64,000 bases of DNA from Algorimicrobium echini (GCF_900115185.1 NZ_FOVN01000001.1:558001-622000), one strand, 5' to 3'. Positions 52,712-61,494 are shown, numbered from the stretch's first letter. The notes: a model not told the origin generated them from the sequence alone. A program made the numbers and translations.

Positions 52712-53734
52712 TTAATTAAACTCTATTTCGTAGTTTAACCGATTAGAAAGCGATTTTAATTCTGTTTTAGATTTAAATATATTTTTAAACAGAAGCCTAC
52801 TCCAACCTATTTTCTTGGAATAGGCATTAAAGCTTTCTTGGCGCCAATTAAAGCCTTCGTGCCAAAATTTTTGTGGAGAAATGTAGCAAAATGTATAATC
52901 GAAAATAAAGCTAGAATTGTTTACTTGGTCATGATTAGGAATCGTTTCTGAGGCTAAAAGTGTAATATTATTGGCTTTACAACTTGTTTTAATTTGATTA
53001 ATTATTCTAGGATAATCTGCTCTTAACGATTCTAAATCAAAATCATTATACTCGGTATTTCCTATCTTTTGAATGGGACGAATTTGAAGAATATCAAAGC
53101 TTTCACCATTAAAATGCTCAAAGAAATCAGCCAATTCGTAAAAATTATCTTTGTTGAAGGTATAGTTAATCCGGACTTTAAATTTATAGTGTTTTTTAAG
53201 TTTTTCAAATGCTTGGAAAGCTGCATGAAATTTTTCATAACTGGCCTTTTTCATGAAGCTTTCATAACTTTCTTTATGGACACCATGAAGCGAGATTGTA
53301 AATTCATTTAACCCAGCTTTTAAAAGTGCTTCTATTTTTTCTTCATCTAATAAATTAGCATTTGTTGTTATAGAAATATAGGGTACATGATACTGTTTGC
53401 CCAATGCCACAACCTTTACCAAATCTTTATATAATGTAGGCTCTGTACCACAACCTATTTGAAGTTTTAAAGCACGTTTAAAAATAGTTTTTGCAACTTG
53501 TTCTAATTCATCTTCTTTAAACTGACCTTTTAAGGTTTTAACGTAGTCAGCATCTGTAAAATAGCACATTTTACAACGCAGATTACAAGCCAGAACTGGA
53601 TCCAGATTTACTGCTAAATAGCGTTTATTGAACGTATGTAACAAATAAAGGCCAAGAAATTTAATCCTGTGGCTTTTTACTTTTCTGTTTAATTTTAGCA
53701 GCTTGTAAACGTTCATTCTAAATTTATTAATCAA
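52712..53734 (-). CDS. Radical SAM protein of unknown function in the trhP-ferredoxin group
   Basis: A 340-residue radical SAM enzyme with the cluster motif CNLRCKMCYF (CxxxCxxC, about residues 50-57). The following SAM-barrel features are GCGTEPTLYKDLVKVVALG (the GGEP equivalent reads CGTEP), SITTNANLLDEEKIEALLKA and EFTISLHGVHKESYESFM. No clear SPASM cysteine set follows. The N-terminus is basic. It overlaps the ferredoxin gene by 4 bp (ATGA), so the two are coupled, and they follow the U32 gene. The reaction is unknown; participation in RNA modification is inferred only from neighbours. Confidence 0.85.
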   Translation of the reverse strand: MINKFRMNVYKLLKLNRKVKSHRIKFLGLYLLHTFNKRYLAVNLDPVLACNLRCKMCYFTDADYVKTLKGQFKEDELEQVAKTIFKRALKLQIGCGTEPTLYKDLVKVVALGKQYHVPYISITTNANLLDEEKIEALLKAGLNEFTISLHGVHKESYESFMKKASYEKFHAAFQAFEKLKKHYKFKVRINYTFNKDNFYELADFFEHFNGESFDILQIRPIQKIGNTEYNDFDLESLRADYPRIINQIKTSCKANNITLLASETIPNHDQVNNSSFIFDYTFCYISPQKFWHEGFNWRQESFNAYSKKIGWSRLLFKNIFKSKTELKSLSNRLNYEIEFN

Positions 53735-53961
53735 TTTAATTTTACGTTAATAATATTTACTGGACAGGCTTTTGAAGCATTTTCACAAGGCTCTAAAATG
53801 TTGAAATCATTAGATTTGAATGTAAAAAAACCTTTTTTTTCTTTTCCATGCAACAAGACAGTTTTCCCATCTTTTTTTGACATCTGAAATTGGTTTGGCG
53901 CCATTTCCACACAGTAGTTGCAACCTATGCATTTATTTCGTTGTAAGGTAATAATTACCAT
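53731..53961 (-). CDS. [4Fe-4S] ferredoxin
   Basis: A 76-residue ferredoxin with cluster ligands CIGCNYC (about 11-17) and the distant cysteine in ASKACPVNI (about 66). One additional cysteine sits in EPCENASK. This is a single-cluster type as in monocluster bacterial ferredoxins. It probably passes electrons to the adjacent radical SAM enzyme or the Fe-S-containing U32 protein. It overlaps trhP by 1 bp and the radical SAM gene by 4 bp. Confidence 0.9.
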   Translation of the reverse strand: MVIITLQRNKCIGCNYCVEMAPNQFQMSKKDGKTVLLHGKEKKGFFTFKSNDFNILEPCENASKACPVNIINVKLN

Positions 53962-55205
53962 TAAGCTTCTACTTTGTTTTCAACAATTTTATACAATTTA
54001 TCTGAAGGCCTGATTCTAAAATCAATAGGGATTGTAACAAAATCGCCTTTAGATCCTTTCCCAGATTTTGTATTGTTTACCATCATGTCGGTTACTTCCA
54101 TTTCTTTAGCACCTGTAGTTGGACCCGTTATTAAAATGGTATCGCCTAGTGTTAAATCAAAAGCTTCTATTTTAAATTCCCCAATTTTAGCTTTTGGATA
54201 AAAATGGGTTCCTTTACCTAAATATACTTTTTTTTGAGTGGCATGAGAACCTGAACCTGTACTCCACTCACCTAACTTTTGACCTAGATAATAACCGCTC
54301 CAAAACCCACGATTATATACCTTTTCCAACTCCTGCATCCAAGAAATAACGTTTTCTTTACTGTATGTATCGTTACGAACACTATCAATGGCATCACGAT
54401 AGCATTTAATAACTTTAGCGACATATTCTGGTGCGCGTCCGCGACCTTCAATTTTTAAAACTTTAATTCCAGCGTTAACAATTTCATCTAAAAAATCAAT
54501 GGTACATAAGTCCTTTGGAGACATGATGTATTCGTTATCTAATTCCATTTCAAAACCAGTTTCCTGATCGATAACGGTATATTTTTTTCGACAATTTTGT
54601 TTGCAAGCACCTCTATTTGCCGAAGAGTTATGTGAATGCAAACTCATATAGCATTTTCCAGAAACAGCCATACAAAGTGCACCATGACCAAAAATTTCAA
54701 TTTCCACCAATCTACCTGAAGGCCCTTTTATTTGCTCTTTTTCTATCTGTTCGGTAATTTTTTTTACTTGTCTTAAACTCAATTCACGACTTAATACCAT
54801 AGTATCCGCAAAGAGGGCATAAAACTTAACGGTTTCGATATTGGTAATATTTAATTGTGTAGAAATATGCACTTCCATTCCAATTTCACGTGCAGCTGAA
54901 ATTACAGCTTGATCCATAGCAATAACAGCTGTAATATTGGCTTCTTTGGCTTGTTTTAAAACCGTTTTTACAACAGATAAATCGTGATCGTAAATAATGG
55001 TGTTTAAGGTTAAATAGGTTCTAACGTTTTTTTCCTCACATCGCGTTACAATTTCAGGTAAATTGGCTATGGTAAAATTAACCGTTGCACGAGCTCTCAT
55101 ATTTAATTGGTCTACACCAAAATAAATAGAATTTGCACCATTATCTAATGCTGCTTGAAGCGACTCAAAATTCCCAGCAGGTGCCATTAATTCTATCTGT
55201 TGCAT
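53961..55205 (-). CDS. trhP: U32-family protein, TrhP-like (prephenate-dependent tRNA U34 hydroxylation)
   Basis: A 414-residue peptidase-U32-type protein. It begins IELMAPAGNFESLQAALDNG, has the family signature VEIEIFGHGALCMAVSGKCYMS (shown here in part), then GACKQNCRKKY with two of the cysteines that bind an Fe-S cluster in related proteins, plus LKIEGRGRAPEYVAKVIK. In E. coli the U32 proteins TrhP (YegQ) and RlhA hydroxylate tRNA U34 and 23S rRNA respectively, using prephenate. Length and the adjacent trhO favour TrhP; RlhA function is the alternative. It lies 19 bp after trhO and 1 bp overlaps the ferredoxin gene. Confidence 0.85.
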   Translation of the reverse strand: MQQIELMAPAGNFESLQAALDNGANSIYFGVDQLNMRARATVNFTIANLPEIVTRCEEKNVRTYLTLNTIIYDHDLSVVKTVLKQAKEANITAVIAMDQAVISAAREIGMEVHISTQLNITNIETVKFYALFADTMVLSRELSLRQVKKITEQIEKEQIKGPSGRLVEIEIFGHGALCMAVSGKCYMSLHSHNSSANRGACKQNCRKKYTVIDQETGFEMELDNEYIMSPKDLCTIDFLDEIVNAGIKVLKIEGRGRAPEYVAKVIKCYRDAIDSVRNDTYSKENVISWMQELEKVYNRGFWSGYYLGQKLGEWSTGSGSHATQKKVYLGKGTHFYPKAKIGEFKIEAFDLTLGDTILITGPTTGAKEMEVTDMMVNNTKSGKGSKGDFVTIPIDFRIRPSDKLYKIVENKVEA

Positions 55206-55224
55206 AACTTAAGCTTTTTAAGAA

Positions 55225-56295
55225 TTAATTAGGCTTCTTGAAATTTTCAAAAATGTTACGTAAGTCTTTTTTAAACGGCAAATAATCCGCTCGACCTTTT
55301 TTAAATATATCATTGCTATTACCCTGTCCTTTACGAAGTGCTTTTTGTTCTTCATATGGTAGCTGAATAACTTCTTGACAGGTAGAAGAACAGCAGTTTT
55401 CCATGGTTTCTTTACACGTATCACATTGAATAAAAAGTAAATGACAAGCCTCATTTGCACAATTGGTATGCAAGTCGGCTGGTTCACCACATTGGTGACA
55501 TTGCGCAATAACATGTTCAGAAATACGCTCTGAACGACGTTCATCAAACACAAAATTCTTACCAATAAACTTATTCTCTAATCCTTTGGCTTCCACTTGG
55601 CGTACATAATTAATAATACCACCTTCTAATTGATACACATTTTTAAACCCTTTGTGTTTGTAATAAGCACTGGCTTTTTCGCAACGAATACCACCTGTAC
55701 AATACATGACTAGTTTTTTATCTTCTTTATGGTCTTTTAAATCCGCTTCAATAATATCTAAAGATTCTCGAAAGGTATCCACATCTGGTTTAACGGCATT
55801 AATAAAATGTCCAATTTCACTTTCATAGTGATTTCGCATATCTACTAAAACCACATTTGGATCGTCAATAAGTTGATTAAATTGTTCGGCTTCTACATGA
55901 ATACCTTTATTGGTAACATCAAACGTGTCATCATTCAGCCCATCGGCCACAATTTTATCGCGAACTTTTATTTTCAATTTTAAAAATGAAAAATTATCAT
56001 GTTCAATGGCTATATTTAATCGGACATTTTCTAAAAAAGAAATGGTATCTAAATGATTTTTAAACAACGTGAAATTGTCTGCTGGCACAGAAAGTTGGGC
56101 ATTTATGCCTTCATGAGCCACATATATACGTCCTAAAACGTCTAGTGTATTCCAGTTTAGAAATAGGTGGTCTCTAAACGTGTTTGGATTGTCAATTTTA
56201 GCGTATTTATAGAAAGAAATAGTCAAGCGTTCTTTTCCCGCTTGCTCAATAAGTTCTGCTCTTTCTTTTGCGCTTAAGGTATTGTACAGTTGCAT
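55225..56295 (-). CDS. trhO: TrhO, oxygen-dependent tRNA uridine-34 hydroxylase (rhodanese family)
   Basis: A 356-residue protein of the YceA family: an N-terminal ferredoxin-like domain (about 20-110, LGRIYVAHEGINAQLSVP), a rhodanese domain (about 125-225) with the active-site loop VMYCTGGIRCEKASAYYKHK, and a C-terminal Cys-rich region (CHQCGEPADLHTNC, CDTCKETMENCCSS) suggesting a zinc site. TrhO makes 5-hydroxyuridine at wobble position 34 of tRNAs using O2. It is the first of four closely spaced genes and is followed by the alternative-pathway gene trhP. Confidence 0.94.
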   Translation of the reverse strand: MQLYNTLSAKERAELIEQAGKERLTISFYKYAKIDNPNTFRDHLFLNWNTLDVLGRIYVAHEGINAQLSVPADNFTLFKNHLDTISFLENVRLNIAIEHDNFSFLKLKIKVRDKIVADGLNDDTFDVTNKGIHVEAEQFNQLIDDPNVVLVDMRNHYESEIGHFINAVKPDVDTFRESLDIIEADLKDHKEDKKLVMYCTGGIRCEKASAYYKHKGFKNVYQLEGGIINYVRQVEAKGLENKFIGKNFVFDERRSERISEHVIAQCHQCGEPADLHTNCANEACHLLFIQCDTCKETMENCCSSTCQEVIQLPYEEQKALRKGQGNSNDIFKKGRADYLPFKKDLRNIFENFKKPN

Positions 56296-56377
56296 GCTAT
56301 ACGAATGTTTAAGGTTAAAGAATATTTTAGCTGCAAATGTACTATTTTTTGTGTGAATCTAAATTTTCATCAAACAA

Positions 56378-56409
56378 AAAGCACTTTATAAAGGTTTATA
56401 AAGTGCTTT
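56378..56409 (-). terminator. Perfect 15-bp hairpin, probable terminator of the upstream small ORF
   Basis: AAAGCACTTTATAAA (56378-56392) pairs perfectly with TTTATAAAGTGCTTT (56395-56409); inner pairs must open for a loop. On the minus strand the stem is followed by TTG and T-rich sequence. It lies 55 bp after the small ORF and 83 bp upstream of trhO. Confidence 0.6.
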
Positions 56410-56464
56410 AAGTAGACTAACTCGTTATTACTATTTTTTTAATTCAAAAAAATAACAATCCGAG

Positions 56465-56557
56465 CTAACCTCCATCGGCTTTACAGTTACCGTTTATAAA
56501 TACGGTTACTGAAACGCCTAATTCGCCAATTAATAATATTTTTCTAATAAATCTCAT
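56465..56557 (-). CDS. Possible 30-residue small protein
   Basis: A short ORF in the 384-bp gap between trhO and recA. It encodes MRFIRKILLIGELGVSVTVF then INGNCKADGG: two or three basic residues, a hydrophobic helix long enough to enter a membrane, one cysteine, and a Gly-Gly end. A hairpin terminator follows. No family is recognised. A random ORF of this size is possible, but its compact hydrophobic make-up and dedicated terminator make it a fair candidate. Confidence 0.4.
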   Translation of the reverse strand: MRFIRKILLIGELGVSVTVFINGNCKADGG

Positions 56558-56618
56558 ATCAAAAGTTTCCCAGCTTTATTAAGTAGATGCAAAAACAACA
56601 AAAAGGTTGCGTGATAAA

Positions 56619-56649
56619 ATTGTAAAGTGAAAAAAGAGTGGTATTTTAG
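56619..56649 (+). promoter_or_regulatory. Candidate recA promoter
   Basis: ATTG (56619-56622) and TATTTTAG (56642-56649) are spaced 19 bases apart, near matches to TTTG and TAnnTTTG. The -7 box ends 30 bases before the recA ATG. No LexA-type palindrome was recognised. Confidence 0.4.
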
Positions 56650-56679
56650 CAGCACTTTCACAAGATAAAAAATACAGAA

Positions 56680-57681
56680 ATGAGCAACGAAAAAGAAGCT
56701 AAATTAAAAGCGTTAAAATTAACTTTAGATAAATTAGACAAAGCTTACGGTAAAGGGACTGTCATGAAAATGAGTGATCAAGCTGTAGTTGATGTAGATG
56801 CAATTTCATCAGGTTCTTTAGGGTTAGATATTGCTTTAGGAGTTAACGGGTACCCAAGAGGTCGTGTTATTGAAATATATGGCCCAGAATCTTCTGGTAA
56901 AACCACTTTAACCTTACACGCTATTGCGGAAGCGCAAAAAGCAGGCGGTATTGCAGCCTTTATTGATGCAGAACATGCCTTTGACAGAACCTATGCTGAA
57001 AAGTTAGCTGTTGATATTGACAATTTAATTATTTCCCAACCTGATAATGGAGAACAAGCTCTAGAGATTGCCGATAATTTAATTCGTTCTGGTGCTATTG
57101 ATATTGTTGTTATTGACTCGGTAGCTGCATTAACACCAAAAAGCGAAATTGAGGGCGAAATGGGCGATTCTAAAATGGGACTGCATGCACGTTTAATGTC
57201 CCAAGCCTTACGTAAGCTAACCGCTTCTATAAGTAAAACCAATTGTACTGTAATTTTCATTAATCAGTTACGTGAAAAAATTGGCGTTATGTTTGGAAAT
57301 CCAGAAACAACAACGGGTGGAAACGCCCTTAAATTTTATGCATCTGTTCGTTTAGATATTAGACGCTCTACACAAATAAAAGACACAGATGGTGATGTGC
57401 AAGGAAATAAAACCAGAGTTAAAGTTGTAAAAAATAAAGTAGCACCACCATTTAAAATGGCTGAATTTGATATTATGTACGGCGAAGGTATTTCTAAAGT
57501 AGGTGAAATTTTAGATATCGCTGTTGAGTTTGATGTAATTAAAAAAGCGGGTTCTTGGTTTAGTTATGGCGACACCAAATTAGGACAAGGTCGAGACGCT
57601 GTTAAGGCGCTTATAAAAGACAATCCTGAACTTATGGATGAGTTGGAAACCAAAATAAAAGAGCTCATTAAATCAGCTTAA
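56680..57681 (+). CDS. recA: RecA recombinase
   Basis: The central protein of homologous recombination and SOS signalling. The 333-residue product has Walker [10 protein letters not shown] (about 67-75), catalytic glutamate region [20 protein letters not shown], Walker [14 protein letters not shown]1 [41 protein letters not shown] (L2 region, here in part) and the C-terminal DNA-gateway domain. The acidic tail of enterobacterial RecA is short here. It is followed immediately by a strong terminator, so it is probably monocistronic. Confidence 0.98.
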   Translation: MSNEKEAKLKALKLTLDKLDKAYGKGTVMKMSDQAVVDVDAISSGSLGLDIALGVNGYPRGRVIEIYGPESSGKTTLTLHAIAEAQKAGGIAAFIDAEHAFDRTYAEKLAVDIDNLIISQPDNGEQALEIADNLIRSGAIDIVVIDSVAALTPKSEIEGEMGDSKMGLHARLMSQALRKLTASISKTNCTVIFINQLREKIGVMFGNPETTTGGNALKFYASVRLDIRRSTQIKDTDGDVQGNKTRVKVVKNKVAPPFKMAEFDIMYGEGISKVGEILDIAVEFDVIKKAGSWFSYGDTKLGQGRDAVKALIKDNPELMDELETKIKELIKSA

Positions 57682-57685
57682 ATTT

Positions 57686-57716
57686 AAAAAAATCCCAAAT
57701 TATTTGGGATTTTTTT
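57686..57716 (+). terminator. Intrinsic terminator after recA
   Basis: ATCCCAAAT (57692-57700) pairs with ATTTGGGAT (57702-57710), extended by A/T pairs on both sides to a T7 tract. It starts 5 bases after the recA stop. Confidence 0.9.
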
Positions 57717-57790
57717 ATATCGCAACGCAACCATTTTACATTTCTTACATCTACAGAGTGAAACACACTGTTTAAGGTTTGCCTCGAATT

Positions 57791-58201
57791 ATGAAAAAAT
57801 TGTTTGTTTGCCTATTAATATTTCTATCATTTGCCTGTAGTGTTAATGATGATGTACAGCCAAACAATGTAATCTTATTGCCTGTAGAAAGTGCTATGGT
57901 TCCAAATGAATTTGTAGTTGGTCAAGAATATGAAATTTTCTTAACATATATTAGACCTACAGAATGTCATGTTTATAAAGACATTTATTCTCAAATTGAA
58001 TCAGATGGATACATGATAGCTGTTATGTCTGCTGTTTATAATGAAAATAATGATTGCCCTCCAATTACAGAAACGGTAGAAAAATCATTTAAAATCAAAC
58101 CTATCAGAGACAAAAATACGTATGTATTTAAATTTTGGCATGGGAGCAATGGATCAGGAGAAGATGAGTTTATCATTTTTGAAGTTCCTGTAGTCAATTA
58201 A
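57791..58201 (+). CDS. Small lipoprotein of unknown function
   Basis: A 136-residue lipoprotein with signal MKKLFVCLLIFLSFAC and lipobox LSFAC (Cys 16). The mature portion is beta-rich, with two further cysteines (RPTECHVYKDIY and NENNDCPPITE) that could form a disulfide, and ends with DEFIIFEVPVVN. The frame extends to a TTG at 57779, but ATG 57791 starts right at the signal peptide. No family is recognised. It precedes the ECF sigma factor gene by less than 30 bp on the same strand and may belong to that operon. Confidence 0.78.
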   Translation: MKKLFVCLLIFLSFACSVNDDVQPNNVILLPVESAMVPNEFVVGQEYEIFLTYIRPTECHVYKDIYSQIESDGYMIAVMSAVYNENNDCPPITETVEKSFKIKPIRDKNTYVFKFWHGSNGSGEDEFIIFEVPVVN

Positions 58202-58227
58202 TTAATGTTTAACTAAATGTGTTTCAT

Positions 58228-58770
58228 GTGAGTTTAAATCAACTCATACAAAAATGTAGTAATCATGATACTCAAGCACAAAGCGAATTATACCAACTCT
58301 TTTCGAGTAAATTATTTTCGGTTTGCTTGAAGTATTCACGGAATTACGCCGAAGCGGAAGACAATCTGCAGGATGCGTTTTTGACTATTTTTAGCAAAAT
58401 TAGTCAGTTTAATAATAAAGGTTCATTTGAAGGTTGGTTAAAACGCATTGCCATTAATACAGCTTTGCAACGCTACAGAAATCAAGGCGTTTTTGAAATT
58501 ATTAATGAAGATTTCATTGAAGATGAAGATATAGAAATTGATGATAATGACATTTCGCTCGATTTTCTTTTGAAAATTATTCAAGAGCTGCCAGATCGGT
58601 ATAGGTTGGTATTTAACATGTACGTTTTAGATGGATATTCGCATAAGGAAATAGCTGATTTATTGAATATTAATGATGGTACATCAAAATCGAATTTGGC
58701 AAGAGCACGAAAAATATTAAAAGATAAAATTGAAGCCTATAAAGCGGGTTTCAACTCGCAATCATTATAA
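58228..58770 (+). CDS. ECF-type RNA polymerase sigma factor
   Basis: A 180-residue extracytoplasmic-function sigma factor. Region 2 reads FSVCLKYSRNYAEAEDNLQDAF (about 29-50, the -10-recognition and core-binding part) and EGWLKRIAINTAL; region 4 (about 120-175) has LPDRYRLVFNMYVLDGYSHKEIADLL with a helix-turn-helix for -35 recognition. The frame allows GTG at 58219 or 58228; I chose 58228 because MSLNQLIQKC matches usual starts of this sigma group. It is followed after 2 bp by a membrane protein that looks like its anti-sigma partner. Confidence 0.92.
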   Translation: MSLNQLIQKCSNHDTQAQSELYQLFSSKLFSVCLKYSRNYAEAEDNLQDAFLTIFSKISQFNNKGSFEGWLKRIAINTALQRYRNQGVFEIINEDFIEDEDIEIDDNDISLDFLLKIIQELPDRYRLVFNMYVLDGYSHKEIADLLNINDGTSKSNLARARKILKDKIEAYKAGFNSQSL

Positions 58771-58772
58771 TA

Positions 58773-60665
58773 ATGAGTAATAAAAAACACATCGATAGAA
58801 TTTTCCAAGAATCCTTTAAGGATTTTGAGGTAAAGCCAAACCCTGAATTGTGGTCTAAAATTCAAAGCGAGATGGTATTAGGAACAGAAAAACCTAAAAA
58901 AACACTTCCAATCTGGCTGAAAATTGCAAGTGTTGCAGCCATTTTAGCAATTTTCGTTACTATTGGTTCTTTTATTTTTACTGAATCTAACAATCCTGAT
59001 TCTTCCAATAAGAAAACTGTTGACACAAAAGTTCAAACAGATAATAAATCATCAAATTCTGATAAAATAGATAGTATAGCTAATGATCGTTCAGTAAACC
59101 AAAATAATTCAGTGGTTGTCAATTCGCAATCCGCTTCAAATAAAAGTTCTGAATCAAATAATAATAGTCTCATAAATACTGAAGTAGATAGTACTGAAAA
59201 CCCAATAGTAAGTTACAATTCTGAAAAGAATTCAGATACCATTTTATCAAATCAACAGAAAGCAACTTCATCTTCAGGCAGAAATACAAGGGTTGCTAAC
59301 ACGAATAATAACAACTATTCTAATAAGTTAAACACCTTAAATAACACTAGTAACGACCTAAATAATCCAAATAACAATGGTAACAATGGTATTAATAATG
59401 GAATTACTAGTCAAGAAAATACATCAAATTCAAATAAAAATGAATTTTTAAACCACCCAAAAAACACTAACAATTCAAATTCCAACAACCAATTTATAAA
59501 TTCTGTAGCTATAAAAACTTCGGATACTCCAAAAAATGCAACGGAAAGTCAGGTAAATAAATCAAGTGAAATATCAGAGCTGAATACGGATCTAGAAACG
59601 AACAAAGCGGATGCTTTAACTACAAATACAACAGCAAATAACCTTACAAATAAAACAAGACAAAATACTAATACGGTAGCTTTAACTATCAACAGCGAGA
59701 ATGGAAGTAATAAAACGGCATCTGACATACAGCGTGCCGTTTCTACTTCGGAAACCGAAAATCTGTTGAAAGAAACGAGTTCGCAAAATGCTATTGCTTG
59801 GAATGCTAAGTCAAGCAACACACCTCAAAATGAAAAAGAAAAAGAGGAAAACTTAATGGTTGGCGATTCGCTAATTAGTGAATCGCCTTCAATTGAGGAA
59901 GCTATTGCCCAAGCCGAAGAAACCAGTGAAAAGGAAGAAGATGAAAAACTAGTAAATAGGTGGCAAGTTCAAGCAAATATTGCCCCTGTTTACTACAATT
60001 CATTAGGTAAAGGCTCGCATATTGATAACGAATTTGTAATTAACTCTAAAAGTGGTGAAACCAATACCAGTTATGGTGTGAACGTGAGTTATGCCATTAG
60101 TAAAAAATTCGCTATTCGTTCAGGAATAAGTTCATTGAATTTGAGTTATGACACGGATAATGTTATACTATATGAATCTCCAACAACCAATACTCCAAAT
60201 AACACAAATCCGCTGCGCAACATTAATTTGGCACCTGAAAGTCAAACGTTGAGTGCCTTTAGTGGTGATAATTTAGGGTTTCAGCAAATTAATAATGAAT
60301 TGTACAATGCTGCTATTAGTCAACGACTAAGCTACTATGAAGTTCCTGTTGAACTAGAATATAAATTAGTTAATAACCGTTTTGGTGTTCATATTATTGG
60401 TGGTATGAGTACCTTCTTTTTAAATGATAATGAGGTATATTCGGAATTTGAAGAATACACAACTTATATAGGTGAAGCTAATAATGTGAATAGTGTAAGT
60501 TTTAGCACCAATTTAGGAATTGGACTGAACTATAAATTCACAGAGAAACTCCTATTTAATTTTGAGCCAACCTTTAAGTACCAATTGAATGGCTTTGATA
60601 ATACATCTGGTAATTTCAGACCCTACATTATAGGTGTTTATACTGGTTTTAGTTATAAATTTTAA
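58773..60665 (+). CDS. Anti-sigma-like membrane protein fused to an outer-membrane beta-barrel-like domain
   Basis: A 630-residue protein in four parts. A short cytoplasmic N-terminus (IDRIFQESFKDFEVKPNPEL, residues 7-26) resembles the anti-sigma-like segments next to ECF factors in Bacteroidota. One transmembrane helix follows (about 46-70), then about 310 residues of Asn/Ser/Thr-rich low-complexity sequence, and a C-terminal beta-barrel-like domain (about 390-630, YGVNVSYAISKKFAIRSGIS ... GVYTGFSYKF) like OmpA/porin-type proteins. If the barrel sits in the outer membrane, the protein would span the envelope. It is placed 2 bp after the sigma gene. Confidence 0.85.
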   Translation: MSNKKHIDRIFQESFKDFEVKPNPELWSKIQSEMVLGTEKPKKTLPIWLKIASVAAILAIFVTIGSFIFTESNNPDSSNKKTVDTKVQTDNKSSNSDKIDSIANDRSVNQNNSVVVNSQSASNKSSESNNNSLINTEVDSTENPIVSYNSEKNSDTILSNQQKATSSSGRNTRVANTNNNNYSNKLNTLNNTSNDLNNPNNNGNNGINNGITSQENTSNSNKNEFLNHPKNTNNSNSNNQFINSVAIKTSDTPKNATESQVNKSSEISELNTDLETNKADALTTNTTANNLTNKTRQNTNTVALTINSENGSNKTASDIQRAVSTSETENLLKETSSQNAIAWNAKSSNTPQNEKEKEENLMVGDSLISESPSIEEAIAQAEETSEKEEDEKLVNRWQVQANIAPVYYNSLGKGSHIDNEFVINSKSGETNTSYGVNVSYAISKKFAIRSGISSLNLSYDTDNVILYESPTTNTPNNTNPLRNINLAPESQTLSAFSGDNLGFQQINNELYNAAISQRLSYYEVPVELEYKLVNNRFGVHIIGGMSTFFLNDNEVYSEFEEYTTYIGEANNVNSVSFSTNLGIGLNYKFTEKLLFNFEPTFKYQLNGFDNTSGNFRPYIIGVYTGFSYKF

Positions 60666-60684
60666 TTTTTAGTTGGTTAGATTG

Positions 60685-60712
60685 ATGCTGTTTCAATGTA
60701 ATTAAACAGCAT
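60685..60712 (+). terminator. Hairpin after the anti-sigma/barrel gene
   Basis: ATGCTGTTT (60685-60693) pairs with AAACAGCAT (60704-60712) around a 10-base loop. No T tract follows, so it may stabilise the 3' end while the hairpin at 60720 ends transcription. Confidence 0.4.
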
Positions 60713-60719
60713 GTTACTT

Positions 60720-60754
60720 AAAAAAGCTATTCTGTGCCAGGAATAGCTTTTTTT
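60720..60754. terminator. Bidirectional intrinsic terminator
   Basis: AAAAAGCTATTC (ending 60732) pairs with GAATAGCTTTTT (60741-60752), loop TGTGCCAG, with A and T tracts on both sides. It separates the barrel gene from the convergent acyltransferase gene. Confidence 0.87.
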
Positions 60755-61494
60755 TAATTAGCAATTAAAGTGTCTAGTAACAAACGTCGTGTATCCTTAT
60801 TCAACGCTTTCGTATCTGAAACATGCAACCCTGCCGTTGGAATAAGTGGAAGACCTATAACACGCATTTTTCCGGGACCTCCACTAAAAAAAGTAAATGG
60901 AAACCGTTTTTTATTATCCAAGAACACCAAAGGTACAATGGGAATTTGATGGTTAATGGCTAACCTAAACGCACCATCTTTAAAATCGTCTAATATAACA
61001 TGCTCATCAGGCACACCTCCTTCTGGGAAAATACAAATACTCAATCCTTGTTTTAAGCGTCGCTGCGCTCTTAAAAAAACTGCTTTCCTACTTTTTTCTG
61101 AACTTCTATCTACCAAAATACAGGTGCGTTTATAAAAAAATCCAAATAAGGGAATTTTAGCTAATTCTTTTTTACCAACAAATACAAACGGATTTTTGGA
61201 CACTACTAGCATGAGCATAATGTCAGCCATAGACGTATGATTGGCAATAAACATATAGCTAGCCTTACGTTTTGGCTTTTCAGCTAAAGATACCTGTGTA
61301 TGAAAACCCATACCTATTAAAATAAACCGTGCCCAAATGCGCGCTAACTTATAGAAATAGGGATACCAAGATTCTTTAAGTATGGAAATAAATAGCACTG
61401 GTAACAAGATAATAATAGGCACTGCAACGAGTACGTAAAACCAAATGCGATAAAAAATCCAAAAAATATATTTAAAAACCATCATGAAGGCCAA
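60754..61494 (-). CDS. Lysophospholipid acyltransferase (PlsC-like)
   Basis: A 246-residue membrane acyltransferase with hydrophobic N-terminal helices (about 5-40), the catalytic NHTSMAD motif (HX4D, about 86-92), KRTCILVDRSSEKSRKAV (motif II) and FPEGGVPDEH (motif III variant of PEGTR, about 158-167). The PEGG variant differs from the PEGTRS of the homologue at 12766-13503, so the two probably use different acceptors. ATGs at residues 4 and 5 could be the real start. It is convergent with the ECF operon and divergent from trpS. Confidence 0.9.
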   Translation of the reverse strand: MAFMMVFKYIFWIFYRIWFYVLVAVPIIILLPVLFISILKESWYPYFYKLARIWARFILIGMGFHTQVSLAEKPKRKASYMFIANHTSMADIMLMLVVSKNPFVFVGKKELAKIPLFGFFYKRTCILVDRSSEKSRKAVFLRAQRRLKQGLSICIFPEGGVPDEHVILDDFKDGAFRLAINHQIPIVPLVFLDNKKRFPFTFFSGGPGKMRVIGLPLIPTAGLHVSDTKALNKDTRRLLLDTLIAN

